Assembly: GCA_001899205.1 (NCBI GenBank)
Contig: MKVL01000025.1
Location: 558,001-622,000 of the forward strand
DNA length: 64,000 nucleotides
Direction: 5' to 3'
Source: Mesorhizobium sp. 65-26
GTDB taxonomy: Bacteria; Pseudomonadota; Alphaproteobacteria; Rhizobiales; Rhizobiaceae
Under the pieces are notes generated by a model that was not told the origin of the DNA, did not search any database, and saw nothing but the letters and a program-made list of their open reading frames with translations. Of the stretch, positions 39,560-47,801 are shown piece by piece; positions within the stretch are counted from its first letter, which is position 1, and every line of letters starts with the position of its first letter. The position numbers and the translations under genes are program-made.

Positions 39560-40576
39560 TTGACGCTCTCAGGAACGGTGGATTCTGTTTGGGTGACAGG
39601 GGCCGGTGGCTTTATCGGCCTCAATCTCGCCTGTTTCCTTGCCCGAAAGGGCGCGCGCGTTGTCGGCTTTGGTCGGAATGAAGCACCGGCTTTCGCAGAT
39701 GCAACCGGCGGAACATTCTTTTCTGGCGGTATAACGTCGAGCGTATTGAGTGCGGCTCTCGCAACCTACGGTCGGCCAGCTGCCGTTTATCATTTGGCCG
39801 GAGGTGCTACGGTCGGCCGGTCGATCGCTAATCCTCTGCAGGATTTTGAAGAGAGCGTGGTGTCATCGGCCTGTGTTCTTGACTTCCTGCGTCGCTATGC
39901 GCCGGATGTCCCCGTTGTGCTTGCTTCGTCTGCCGCCGTCTATGGTGGGGGGCATCGTGGATCGATAAGGGTCGACTCCGTGATCGACCCCTACTCACCT
40001 TATGGTCACCATAAGCGAATGGTTGAGGAACTCGGGTGGCCGTATCATGCGGGGTACGGTCAACCGGTGGCCGTCACTCGACTCTTCTCTGTCTATGGCG
40101 AAGGACTGCGCAAGCAATTGCTTTGGGATATCTGCCGAAGACTCGCGGCCGGTGAGGTCGATTTGGTGCTCGACGGCACCGGAGCGGAGGTTCGGGACTG
40201 GCATCACGTTTCGGACGTTGTCCGATTGCTTCATGCTGTATTGCCGATTGGTGAACCTAGCTTTGCCATCTACAACGGCGGCACGGGCGCGCCAGCCTCC
40301 GTTCGCACGATTTCCAATATGGTTTTGGAGGCTTGGGGCGGCAATCACCGCCTGTCGTTCTCGGGCAAGTCCCGCCCGGGCGATCCGCTGAGTCTGATCT
40401 CTGACTCCTCCGGCGTACCGGAGGGTTTTCAGTTGCAAGTGCCCCTCGGGGACGGCATTGCCAGGTATGTCGATTGGTATCGTGCTGAGGTTCTTGGCGA
40501 GCGGATCGATCAAGGGCGACGTCGCGCACCTCGACCTCGGTTAGGGTCTCTGTGGCGAAACTCGATCGACGATTGA
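39560..40576 (+). CDS. NAD-dependent epimerase/dehydratase (possible GDP-sugar reductase)
   Basis: 338 residues from TTG 39560 (GTG 39578 is an alternative). GAGGFIG near 14-20, SS at 123-124, catalytic Y148/K152 in YGHHK, AVTRLFSVYGEGLRKQ and DWHHVSDVVRLL: an extended SDR acting on a nucleotide sugar. The DWHHVSDVV block resembles GDP-6-deoxy-D-mannose reductases and related 4-reductases. Since gmd product needs such a partner, it may reduce GDP-4-keto-6-deoxymannose; a UDP-sugar epimerase role is equally compatible. It starts the second, plus-strand half of the cluster. Confidence 0.8.
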   Translation: MTLSGTVDSVWVTGAGGFIGLNLACFLARKGARVVGFGRNEAPAFADATGGTFFSGGITSSVLSAALATYGRPAAVYHLAGGATVGRSIANPLQDFEESVVSSACVLDFLRRYAPDVPVVLASSAAVYGGGHRGSIRVDSVIDPYSPYGHHKRMVEELGWPYHAGYGQPVAVTRLFSVYGEGLRKQLLWDICRRLAAGEVDLVLDGTGAEVRDWHHVSDVVRLLHAVLPIGEPSFAIYNGGTGAPASVRTISNMVLEAWGGNHRLSFSGKSRPGDPLSLISDSSGVPEGFQLQVPLGDGIARYVDWYRAEVLGERIDQGRRRAPRPRLGSLWRNSIDD

Positions 40577-40650
40577 GGCTCTTTCTCTAGGTATTCGGGT
40601 TTGGCGTATCATCGCAAGCTCTGCGACTTTGCGAGCGAGAGCGGCGTCCT

Positions 40651-41109
40651 ATGAAAAAACGGATCTCTATCGCTCTCGTCGTCTCATTCGCATTTGCGGT
40701 TGGCTTTCTGGCTATTATCGTACTTCAGCGAGATGTTCAGCGATCCGCTTCGCGGCAGTCGGGTGAGGCGTTGCGGCCGATCAGGGGCGATCTGGCGATC
40801 AATGGCATAGATGATCTGCGAGTTGGAAACCGCAGGATCGTTTTATGCGGCACGTCTCCACCAAGATCGCCGTCGGTGTGGTCCCTTGCGACCGAAGCTG
40901 CTCGAAGGGACTTCCAAGGTATAGTGGTAACCTGCAACCCGGTTGGGTTCGGTACGCCATGTGACGGTAAGACCGGTTCGAAATTGGGCGCCGCATTGGT
41001 CGTTCAGTGCTTGACTTCTGATGGTGTTGACCTGGCCGCGGCTCTTAGTCAGAAGGGTCTTCTGTGCGGGAACCCCTCCGTAATCGGCTCTCTATACAAA
41101 GCTTGCTAA
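40651..41109 (+). CDS. Membrane-anchored degenerate SNase-like (thermonuclease-fold) protein
   Basis: 152 residues. One N-terminal membrane helix (ISIALVVSFAFAVGFLAIIVL) and an exported domain. The pattern of the staphylococcal-nuclease OB-fold can be followed: INGIDDLRVGNRRIVLCG (cf. DGDTLRVGGxRIRLxGIDAPE), ATEAARRDFQGIVVTC, LGAALVVQCLTSDGVDLAAALSQKGLL and the final SxxYxxC. The acidic and Arg residues of the nuclease active site (DGDT, GRxLA) are replaced, so catalysis is unlikely. Four Cys residues could form disulfides. Role in the cluster unknown; such domains are often found beside surface polysaccharide genes of rhizobia as hypothetical proteins (recollection). Confidence 0.6.
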   Translation: MKKRISIALVVSFAFAVGFLAIIVLQRDVQRSASRQSGEALRPIRGDLAINGIDDLRVGNRRIVLCGTSPPRSPSVWSLATEAARRDFQGIVVTCNPVGFGTPCDGKTGSKLGAALVVQCLTSDGVDLAAALSQKGLLCGNPSVIGSLYKAC

Positions 41110-41456
41110 CCGTCATGCGAAAAGCGGCCCTCCTTGCCGATTTCAATCTTGCCACCCGTGCCGCGATGCGCGCGCAATGCTGGGCGATTTGCCAGCCTTG
41201 TTGGCAGTATATTTACTGAGGCTTGAATCGAATGAAGGCAATTTTTGTTTGGCAACAATTGAAACAATGCAGCCGGCAACAGAAGTTGTTTATCTGAGAT
41301 TGCTAAAGTACTGTTGTCTTCTGACAACGAAGGGGCGAAAAGTCATCTCGCAAATGCGAAAAAAGGTTGGCATCCCGGTGGAAAGCTGTTACACGGAGTT
41401 ATTGCTCCTTGATTTGGGTGGGTCTGGAGTCGTGCGGGACAAAAGGATCTGAGCAG
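41110..41456. other. Gap without a supported gene
   Basis: 347 bases, lower in GC than neighbouring genes. One open frame, 41177-41452 (91 codons), has a protein-like centre (AVYLLRLESNEGNFCL, VVYLRLLKYCC) but no ribosome site and a Lys/Arg-Ile end that runs into the next gene's leader. It might be a remnant of a lost gene. AAAGGATCT before 41457 belongs to the next gene. Confidence 0.3.
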
Positions 41457-41957
41457 ATGAAGCTAATTGTAAAAGGTGTTCTGGCCGGCCTCGTTGCCTT
41501 CATTGGTTTCGGCCCGGTTTCATCGTTCGCCCAGGATGCGTCATGCGGTTGCGCCACGGCCTATCGTGGTCCTGGCAATCCGGTCGGGTCGATACGGCAG
41601 GTCCAGGGCGATGTGGCTGTTTCGCAGGCGGCCGGCTACGACTCTGCGAAGGTCGGCAGTGCGCTTGATTTCGGGAGCCGGGTGGTGGTTGGTCCGAAGG
41701 GCTCTGCCTTGGTTCAGTCGGGTGGCTGTAACGTTGCTGTGCCCGCGAATTCCAGCCTCGACATTTCCCGTGTCGGCGACAAGGTTTGCTTGAAGGTTCT
41801 GGGGTCCGAGCAGACCGCTGCCGTTCCGGGGGCGTCAAACCAGAGTGGTGGCGGCGGTTTCAAGTTTGGTCCGCCGGAGGCGATTTTTGCGGGCGCGCTA
41901 ATCACGAGCGGTGTGCTTGCCGCGACGCAGGATGACGACAACGGCGTTAGTCGTTGA
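41457..41957 (+). CDS. Secreted FecR-like domain protein with C-terminal anchor
   Basis: 166 residues. Signal peptide (MKLIVKGVLAGLVAFIGF, SSFAQ cleavage), then a beta-rich FecR-like module: GSIRQVQGDVAVSQAAG, KVGSALDFGSRVVVGPKGSA, SGGCNVAVPANSSLDIS. It ends in a Gly-rich linker, a hydrophobic stretch EAIFAGALITSGVLAA and an acidic tail TQDDDNGVS. Three Cys residues could pair in the periplasm. FecR-like domains in other systems sense or bind; here no sigma factor gene is near. Possibly a structural part of the export complex (speculation). The frame is open upstream to 41367 without support. Confidence 0.7.
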   Translation: MKLIVKGVLAGLVAFIGFGPVSSFAQDASCGCATAYRGPGNPVGSIRQVQGDVAVSQAAGYDSAKVGSALDFGSRVVVGPKGSALVQSGGCNVAVPANSSLDISRVGDKVCLKVLGSEQTAAVPGASNQSGGGGFKFGPPEAIFAGALITSGVLAATQDDDNGVSR

Positions 41958-42054
41958 GCTGTTTTTGCGGGCCTTTTCGGCTTTTGCCTTTCTCATTTGT
42001 CTGACCGTGCCGGGCTTGTTATTTCGGCGCGGTTAGTCTTTTGGGGGCTAGGCG

Positions 42055-42537
42055 GTGGTTCGGCCTTATTTCTTTCGTGAGCACTGTTGCTCTGTAGGGG
42101 GTGGCTTGATCGCGGCGTCGGGCGCTGCGGTGGGTCGTCTTCCCTCGAGCTGGTTCCTGGCGCTCGCCGATGGCTGGTTGGGATCTTGCAATGGTCTTCC
42201 TGTGATTGGCAGGGCGCTTGCCAAACTAAGGCAGATTTTTGGTAGTTTGCTCATACCTTGTCATGCCGCCTGCCTTGAGGTGGTGGGGAAGGGCTCGATC
42301 CGGCTAGGGTCGGATGACGAGACCGGTTGGCGTCGCTCTGTGCGCTCCTCGATAAGCTTTGATCGCTCTGGCTTGGGGCGCGCGCGGTCTGTGCCGACGA
42401 AAGGACGCCAAGCGGACGGAATAAGTTACGGCTCAAGGGGACGTCTGGTGTTGGCCCTCCTTGGCGCCTGTGTGGTCGGCGGTGTTGCGGCTCTCATTCT
42501 CGATCTGAACGATGGCGCCATCCTTTTCGGCAAATAG
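42055..42537 (+). CDS. Uncertain hypothetical membrane protein (160 aa)
   Basis: Open frame from a GTG. The only clear element is a C-terminal membrane helix, GRLVLALLGACVVGGVAALIL, followed by a short tail DLNDGAILFGK. The rest is Gly/Ser/Arg-rich with no motif and many Cys for this genome. No good ribosome site. It may be a real small membrane protein whose start is further in, or a chance frame; it lies between two well supported genes on the same strand. Confidence 0.3.
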   Translation: MVRPYFFREHCCSVGGGLIAASGAAVGRLPSSWFLALADGWLGSCNGLPVIGRALAKLRQIFGSLLIPCHAACLEVVGKGSIRLGSDDETGWRRSVRSSISFDRSGLGRARSVPTKGRQADGISYGSRGRLVLALLGACVVGGVAALILDLNDGAILFGK

Positions 42538-42641
42538 CCTGGACCAGATGTCCGTCGCTTCATGGGTACTCGTCGGGCGTCTCCTTTATCGTTGCGTCGA
42601 ATGGGTACCAGCGGCGCCGCCGAGGTACAGTCAAAGCTCTG

Positions 42642-43454
42642 ATGATTGATCTGCACTCCCATATATTGCCGGGACTTGATGATGGTTCGCCGAGTCTTGC
42701 AGAGTCTCTGGAAATGGCGCGCCTGGCGGTCGCCGATGGGACGACGCATATGGCCTGCACTCCTCATATTATGCCGGGTGTCTACGAGAATCGGACGGCA
42801 AACATAGTTCGAGCTATACAAGGTCTGGAGCGCGCGTTGAGAGAGGCAGCCATACCGCTGTCGCTCTACGTGGGTGCGGATGTCCACGTGGCGCCCGATC
42901 TTCAGGAACAGCTGTCAATAGGCAATGTGCCAACGTTAAATAAGTCCCGCTACTTCTTGTTTGAGCCACCCCACCATGTCCTTCCGCCGCGGCTAGAGGA
43001 ATTGGCACTTCGCCTAATTAGAGCCGAGTTCGTGCCTATCATTACCCATCCGGAGAGGTTGACTTGGATCAAGTCAAATTATGATGTGATTGAGCGTCTG
43101 AATGCTGCCGGATGCCTGATTCAGTTGACTGCCGATTCGATAATAGGTGCGTTTGGGCGGACAGCGCTTTATTATTCTGAAAAGCTTCTTGACGAAGGCA
43201 GGGTGGACATTATCGCTTCGGATGCTCATAGCTCGACAAGGCGGCGGCCGGGGCTTTCGCGGGCGGTTATGGCAGTGGCGAAGCGTCGCGGAGAAGACGA
43301 GGCTTACAATATGGCGTTGCTCCGCCCTGGTGAAATACTAGCGAACAGGCCGCTTGATCCCGTTGGGGCGGGGCTCCAGAGGAAATCGGCCTCAGCCTCC
43401 GCCGGTCGCCTCGGGATGTTGGGCCGACTGTTCAAAGGCGGGTCCGAAAGATGA
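42642..43454 (+). CDS. PHP-fold protein-tyrosine phosphatase, CpsB/YwqE-like
   Basis: 270 residues. Metal-binding set of the PHP superfamily: MIDLHSHILPGLDDG (H5, H7), CTPHIMPG, YVGADVHVAPD, FVPIITHPER and IASDAHSSTRRRPG. CpsB/YwqE enzymes dephosphorylate the tyrosine-rich tail of the polysaccharide kinase, setting chain export or length. The kinase substrate is encoded two genes downstream (44276). Overlaps the wza-like gene by 4 nt. The C-terminal ~35 residues are an extra Arg/Ser-rich tail. In Gram-negatives the partner is more often a Wzb-type low-weight phosphatase. Confidence 0.88.
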   Translation: MIDLHSHILPGLDDGSPSLAESLEMARLAVADGTTHMACTPHIMPGVYENRTANIVRAIQGLERALREAAIPLSLYVGADVHVAPDLQEQLSIGNVPTLNKSRYFLFEPPHHVLPPRLEELALRLIRAEFVPIITHPERLTWIKSNYDVIERLNAAGCLIQLTADSIIGAFGRTALYYSEKLLDEGRVDIIASDAHSSTRRRPGLSRAVMAVAKRRGEDEAYNMALLRPGEILANRPLDPVGAGLQRKSASASAGRLGMLGRLFKGGSER

Positions 43455-44230
43455 CGATTACGGTTCACCACATAAAAGCTTCTTGGATTGCCGCTGTGGC
43501 TTCATCCGTGGTGCTTCTGGCTTCTGCCTGCAGTACGTCATCGACGGGATCGTCCGGTTCGGTCGAAGCGCTGCAATTGACGTCGTCAACGCCACTTGGA
43601 GGTGGCGGGGCCTTGCAGGTGGTAAAGGACCTGCCTGCCCCCCAGAATACGCAGAATGGTAGTGAGCAGCCGTTATCGCCGAATGACCTCTTGGAGATAA
43701 ATGTGTTTCAGGTCGACAATCTGAACCGAACGGTTCAGATTGACGCGAGTGGCCAGATTTCGCTTCCGCTTATTGGTACAATCAAAGCCGCAGGCAAGAC
43801 CGTTCGTCAATTGGAGCAGGAAATCGAAACTGCTTATGGCGCGAAGTATCTGCAATCTCCGGACGTAACGGTTTTCGTCAAGGATTCCGTGGGCCAGCGG
43901 ATAACCGTCGATGGAGAGGTCAATCGGGCTGGTATTTACCCGGTATCCAGCAGTGCGACCCTCCTCGATGCGATAGCGCTTGCTGGTAATTTCAGCCAAA
44001 TCGGTGACGCGAGTAAGGTCTTCGTGTACCGTAACATGGGCCAGAATACGATGGTCGCCAACTACAACGTGGAACAGATACGCGCTGGTAAGGCTCGCAA
44101 TCCACGCATATTCGGCGGTGACAAGGTTGTCGTGTTTACGTCGAAGTCGAAGATCGCGATAAACAATCTCAAAGATGCTCTTGGCATTGCCTCGAGCGCT
44201 GCCCGAATAGCAGTGGTGCCGGGTTTGTGA
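43451..44230 (+). CDS. Outer-membrane polysaccharide export lipoprotein (Wza/ExoF-like)
   Basis: 259 residues. Lipobox LLASAC with C27. Poly_export domain: SPNDLLEINVFQVDNLNRTVQIDASGQISLPLIGTI, then KTVRQLEQEIETAYG and VTVFVKDSVGQRITVDGEV, followed by a SLBB repeat (NRAGIYPVSSSATLLDAIALAGNFSQ). Forms the outer-membrane ring or channel for export of the polymer. Shorter than E. coli Wza (379) and without its C-terminal helix, as is usual for the smaller Wza-like proteins. ATGA overlap with the phosphatase gene shows coupling. Confidence 0.9.
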   Translation: MTITVHHIKASWIAAVASSVVLLASACSTSSTGSSGSVEALQLTSSTPLGGGGALQVVKDLPAPQNTQNGSEQPLSPNDLLEINVFQVDNLNRTVQIDASGQISLPLIGTIKAAGKTVRQLEQEIETAYGAKYLQSPDVTVFVKDSVGQRITVDGEVNRAGIYPVSSSATLLDAIALAGNFSQIGDASKVFVYRNMGQNTMVANYNVEQIRAGKARNPRIFGGDKVVVFTSKSKIAINNLKDALGIASSAARIAVVPGL

Positions 44231-44275
44231 TTTCGGACGGCCTAGCTGCAGGTGAACGTAAGGTGATTTCCCGCT

Positions 44276-46654
44276 ATGCTCGATCGCAATAGACAGCATC
44301 AAATCACCGGGCCTGGCCATGGCCAGGCTTTGTCCGCGGATCTGTACTATGAGGGCTCCAATTATTATAGCGCTTATGGTCGGGATTACTCCGAGCAGGA
44401 AAGCGGCTTCAATCCCCTTAAGCTATTCTTTTATATTGTTCAGTATCGGTGGCTGATCGTCATCATGACGGTTGCCGGACTTGTTGCCGGCCTCATCGTA
44501 ACGATGATGCAGACCCCAAGATATCAGGCGACGACGCAACTTGAAGTTTTGGTCCCGTCAGCCAAAGTCTTCCAGGATATTGAAGTTGTGTCCGAAAATA
44601 GTGATTTGCGTGCCTTTCAGACGGCACGGGAGAAGCTAAAAAGTCGAGCTTTGGCTCAACGCGTGGTGTATCAACTTGGGCTTAGTGAAAAGCCGGATTT
44701 CCTGTTTCCGACACCGAGTTTCTCGCTTGCCAACATTTTTTATCGCGCATTCGGTATTTCGAAGGCGCCCTCGATCGAGGAAAAGACGCCGGAGCAGCGC
44801 GAGGCGCTGGCTATAAGGCGAATTCTCGATGACTTGACCGTGAACCTAGTTACGAACACCAGCCTTCTGTCTATTACCTTTGTGGATCAGAAGCCGAAGT
44901 ACGCCAGCGATATAGCCAATCAGGTCGCGCAGAGCTTTATAGATCAGCGCGTCGATCAAACGAGTGAAACTTCGGATCTGGCGCGCCAGTTCATCCAGGA
45001 CCAGGTCGTCCAGGTGAAGCAGAAGCTCCAGAAATCTGAAGAGGCTCTCGTTGCCTATGCAAAAGACGCGGGCATCACGGTGACCGGCGACGACAAGTCG
45101 CTTATTTCGGCGAATATCGAGGCGCTCAACACAGCTTTGGCGGCGGCAATACAGGATCGGTTGGACACCGGCCGGGTGGTTGATCAGATCGATAAGGGGC
45201 GGGGTGCCAGCCTTAGCCAGGTTCTGGAAAGCAAAGGGTTGCAGGCGCTGAGCGAAAAGCTCGCAGATCTGACCGGTCAGTATCAGCAGAAACTAAGCAT
45301 AATGAAGCCTGGCTTCCCGGAGATGCAACAGCTGCAATCGCAGATAAAGGAATTGCAGCGAATTTATAGCAATGGCGTTTTGGCCATAACAGATTCTTTG
45401 CGCCTGAAATATCAGCAGGCGCAGAACAAGGAAGAAGACTTAAAGGCGAAGCTTTCCGAGATGGAGAAGCAGCAAGTTGAGTTTAATGATAAGAATATTC
45501 AATACACTATTCTTAAGCGTGAGGTTGATTCGAATAGGTCGCAATACGATAGCCTTGTATCGAAGCTGAACGAGGTTGGCGTTAGCTCTGAGTTGAAGAC
45601 GCAGAATGCAGCCATCGTCGATTTTGCAAATATGCCAGATCGCCCCTATTCTCCACGATTGAGCATAAATTTGGGAATTTCATTGCTACTGTTTATGGCT
45701 TTGAGCGCATCCGTAATTTATGTCATAGAATTGCTGAATAACACTTTTACCAATCCGGAGCAGGTTGAGAAAGAACTGGGGCTGGCGATTCTTGGCATTC
45801 TGCCGCTTGTCGATGACAAGGATATTGTTGGGAGCATTGCCGACCAGAAGTCGGGTTTGTCAGAGGCGTACCGTTCACTCCGAACATCGCTTCAATTCTC
45901 GGGAGCCGAAGGTGCACCCCGCTCGTTGCTGGTGACGAGTTCCGAGCCCTCGGAGGGCAAGTCGACGACATCTTTCAAGCTCGGTCAGGACTTTGCTGCA
46001 CTGGGTGCCAGGGTCCTGCTCGTTGATGGCGACCTTCGAAAGCCAAACTTGCATCGGCTGTTCGGCTTGGACAACACGATTGGTCTCAGTAACCTGCTGA
46101 CCAACACGGTCCGGAAGGAGGACCTTGCCGGCATTTTCAGGCCGACGAAATATCCTAACGTTACTGTGCTGACCTCGGGCACCATACCGCCGAATCCTGC
46201 GGATCTCCTGTCTTCACCGAAGATGGCGTTGATTGTGACAAATCTCGGCAAGCGTTTTGATCTCGTAATCATTGACGCGCCACCGATTGTTGGGCTCTCC
46301 GACGCGCCAATACTAAGTCGGCTTGCCGAAGGTACGCTGATGGTCATTTCGACCAATCAGGTGACTCGCAAGTCTGCCAAGACCGCGCTAAAGCGCTTAA
46401 GAGCAGCTGGTGCAAATGTGGTGGGAGCAGCGATGTCAAAATTCGCTGTGAACAAGTTTGACTACAATTACGCGTATAAGTACATGAACTATCAATATTA
46501 TAGTTATGGTGCGGGCACGCCTAAACTTGAGGGCCGAGTCGATGACGTTACAGCCGAGCCCGCCTATGCAAAAACTGCGACATTTAAGCGTCTGGTTCGT
46601 CGCATCCGTTCTGGGCTTAGCGGCTTCGTCGATCGGGCTCAGTCGAGTTCTTGA
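44276..46654 (+). CDS. Polysaccharide co-polymerase with tyrosine kinase domain (Wzc/ExoP-like)
   Basis: 792 residues. First membrane helix about 57-79 (WLIVIMTVAGLVAGLIVTMM), Wzz-type periplasmic domain with long coiled coils (about 250-440, LSEMEKQQVEF), GNVR-like region, second helix about 462-487. Cytoplasmic BY-kinase: Walker A S556-T565 with K562 (SEPSEGKSTT), Walker A' LLVDGDLRKP from 581, Walker B LVIIDAPPIVG from 662. A tyrosine cluster follows (FDYNYAYKYMNYQYYSYG, about 725-742), the autophosphorylation tail that the PHP phosphatase would act on. Controls chain length and export with the Wza-like protein. Confidence 0.95.
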   Translation: MLDRNRQHQITGPGHGQALSADLYYEGSNYYSAYGRDYSEQESGFNPLKLFFYIVQYRWLIVIMTVAGLVAGLIVTMMQTPRYQATTQLEVLVPSAKVFQDIEVVSENSDLRAFQTAREKLKSRALAQRVVYQLGLSEKPDFLFPTPSFSLANIFYRAFGISKAPSIEEKTPEQREALAIRRILDDLTVNLVTNTSLLSITFVDQKPKYASDIANQVAQSFIDQRVDQTSETSDLARQFIQDQVVQVKQKLQKSEEALVAYAKDAGITVTGDDKSLISANIEALNTALAAAIQDRLDTGRVVDQIDKGRGASLSQVLESKGLQALSEKLADLTGQYQQKLSIMKPGFPEMQQLQSQIKELQRIYSNGVLAITDSLRLKYQQAQNKEEDLKAKLSEMEKQQVEFNDKNIQYTILKREVDSNRSQYDSLVSKLNEVGVSSELKTQNAAIVDFANMPDRPYSPRLSINLGISLLLFMALSASVIYVIELLNNTFTNPEQVEKELGLAILGILPLVDDKDIVGSIADQKSGLSEAYRSLRTSLQFSGAEGAPRSLLVTSSEPSEGKSTTSFKLGQDFAALGARVLLVDGDLRKPNLHRLFGLDNTIGLSNLLTNTVRKEDLAGIFRPTKYPNVTVLTSGTIPPNPADLLSSPKMALIVTNLGKRFDLVIIDAPPIVGLSDAPILSRLAEGTLMVISTNQVTRKSAKTALKRLRAAGANVVGAAMSKFAVNKFDYNYAYKYMNYQYYSYGAGTPKLEGRVDDVTAEPAYAKTATFKRLVRRIRSGLSGFVDRAQSSS

Positions 46655-47801
46655 AGCGGAACTACCCTCGGCTGCTCTTGTCCTGAATCCTCTCAACGAG
46701 GACGCCCTGGTTAATAAGATCACGGGGCAACTCAACGACACCGATACACCTCCCGATCTCGAAGCATTGGCAGCCGAGGCCAAGAAGGCGCTGCGCTATG
46801 ATTTGGCAGATGCCAGACTGTACAGCTTGATAGGTGAGATAGAACTTCGACGAGGCGATAAGGAGCGCGCTTATCAGCTCTTTGATCAGGCGCAGAAGCT
46901 CTCTAAGACGGAAATCCATTCGCTCCAGCGGTCCATTGACCGCTCCATCGAAACGGGTGATTTGGCGAAGGCCGTTGATGAGATAGATATCCTGCTGCGA
47001 CGATGGCCGGACCGATTTCCACTGGTCGCCAGCGGCTTCCCAACGATCCTCGCCAATCCCAGTGGTTATCGCGCCGTCTTGAAAGCTATTGGCGCAGACG
47101 CACCCTGGCGCGGCTACCTCTTCTCGACATTGGTTGCCGACCCTCTTGGTATCGGTCTCGCCAACAGGTTGCTTTTGGACATGGCTGGATCGAGCACGCC
47201 GCCGACGGATCGCGAACTGTCGTCTGTGATTGCGGGTTTCATACGTCAGCGACAGTACGGTTCGGCCTACCGCCTGTTTTTGTTCAGCCTCACAGATGAG
47301 CAGAGAAAACTTGGCGGCTACGTCTACAACAGCACCTTCGAGCCTTACCCCAGCGGTAAACCCTTCGACTGGCAGGTTCCGAGCCAGGTGGCGGTCGAGG
47401 TGACTTTCTCAACCTCGCACGACGCGGTGGAAGGGGAGGGAGGCGCAACCGTTCGTTTCTTGAATGCACCGGTAAAGAACGATGTAATCCACGAATACTT
47501 GCAGCTGCCACCGGGGGCGTACCGCCTCTCTCTTCTTGCGTCGGGTCGAAATCTCAAGCTCCCCAAGGGCCTGTTCTGGTCACTTCGTTGTATCGATCCC
47601 GCTGGGGAGGTTGGTCGTCTCAACATTCCGGAGGGCACATACAATCGCAAGTCATTCAATGTGGACTTTACGGTAAATCCTGACGCTTGCCCAATTCAAT
47701 TATTACGGCTCGAGGCAGCTACAATAGCTGACAGTTGGCGCTTTCGTTATGTCGGATCGATTGTCATGCACAAGATAAGCATTGAGAGAGTCTCATCTTG
47801 A
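46566..47801 (+). CDS. TPR-containing exported protein of the polysaccharide cluster
   Basis: About 411 residues from ATG 46566, which lies in another frame within the last 89 bases of the kinase gene; the frame is open to 46506. N-terminal hydrophobic signal (HLSVWFVASVLGLAASS). Helical repeats of TPR type about 55-140 (ALRYDLADARLYSLIGEIEL, DKERAYQLFDQAQKL). The C-terminal half (about 260-410) is beta-rich with GKPFDWQVPSQVAVEVTFST, LQLPPGAYRLSLLASGRNL and a Cys pair. I do not recognise a named family. It is coupled to the following polymerase gene by a TTGA overlap and so probably acts with it in polymer assembly. Confidence 0.75.
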   Translation: MQKLRHLSVWFVASVLGLAASSIGLSRVLEAELPSAALVLNPLNEDALVNKITGQLNDTDTPPDLEALAAEAKKALRYDLADARLYSLIGEIELRRGDKERAYQLFDQAQKLSKTEIHSLQRSIDRSIETGDLAKAVDEIDILLRRWPDRFPLVASGFPTILANPSGYRAVLKAIGADAPWRGYLFSTLVADPLGIGLANRLLLDMAGSSTPPTDRELSSVIAGFIRQRQYGSAYRLFLFSLTDEQRKLGGYVYNSTFEPYPSGKPFDWQVPSQVAVEVTFSTSHDAVEGEGGATVRFLNAPVKNDVIHEYLQLPPGAYRLSLLASGRNLKLPKGLFWSLRCIDPAGEVGRLNIPEGTYNRKSFNVDFTVNPDACPIQLLRLEAATIADSWRFRYVGSIVMHKISIERVSS

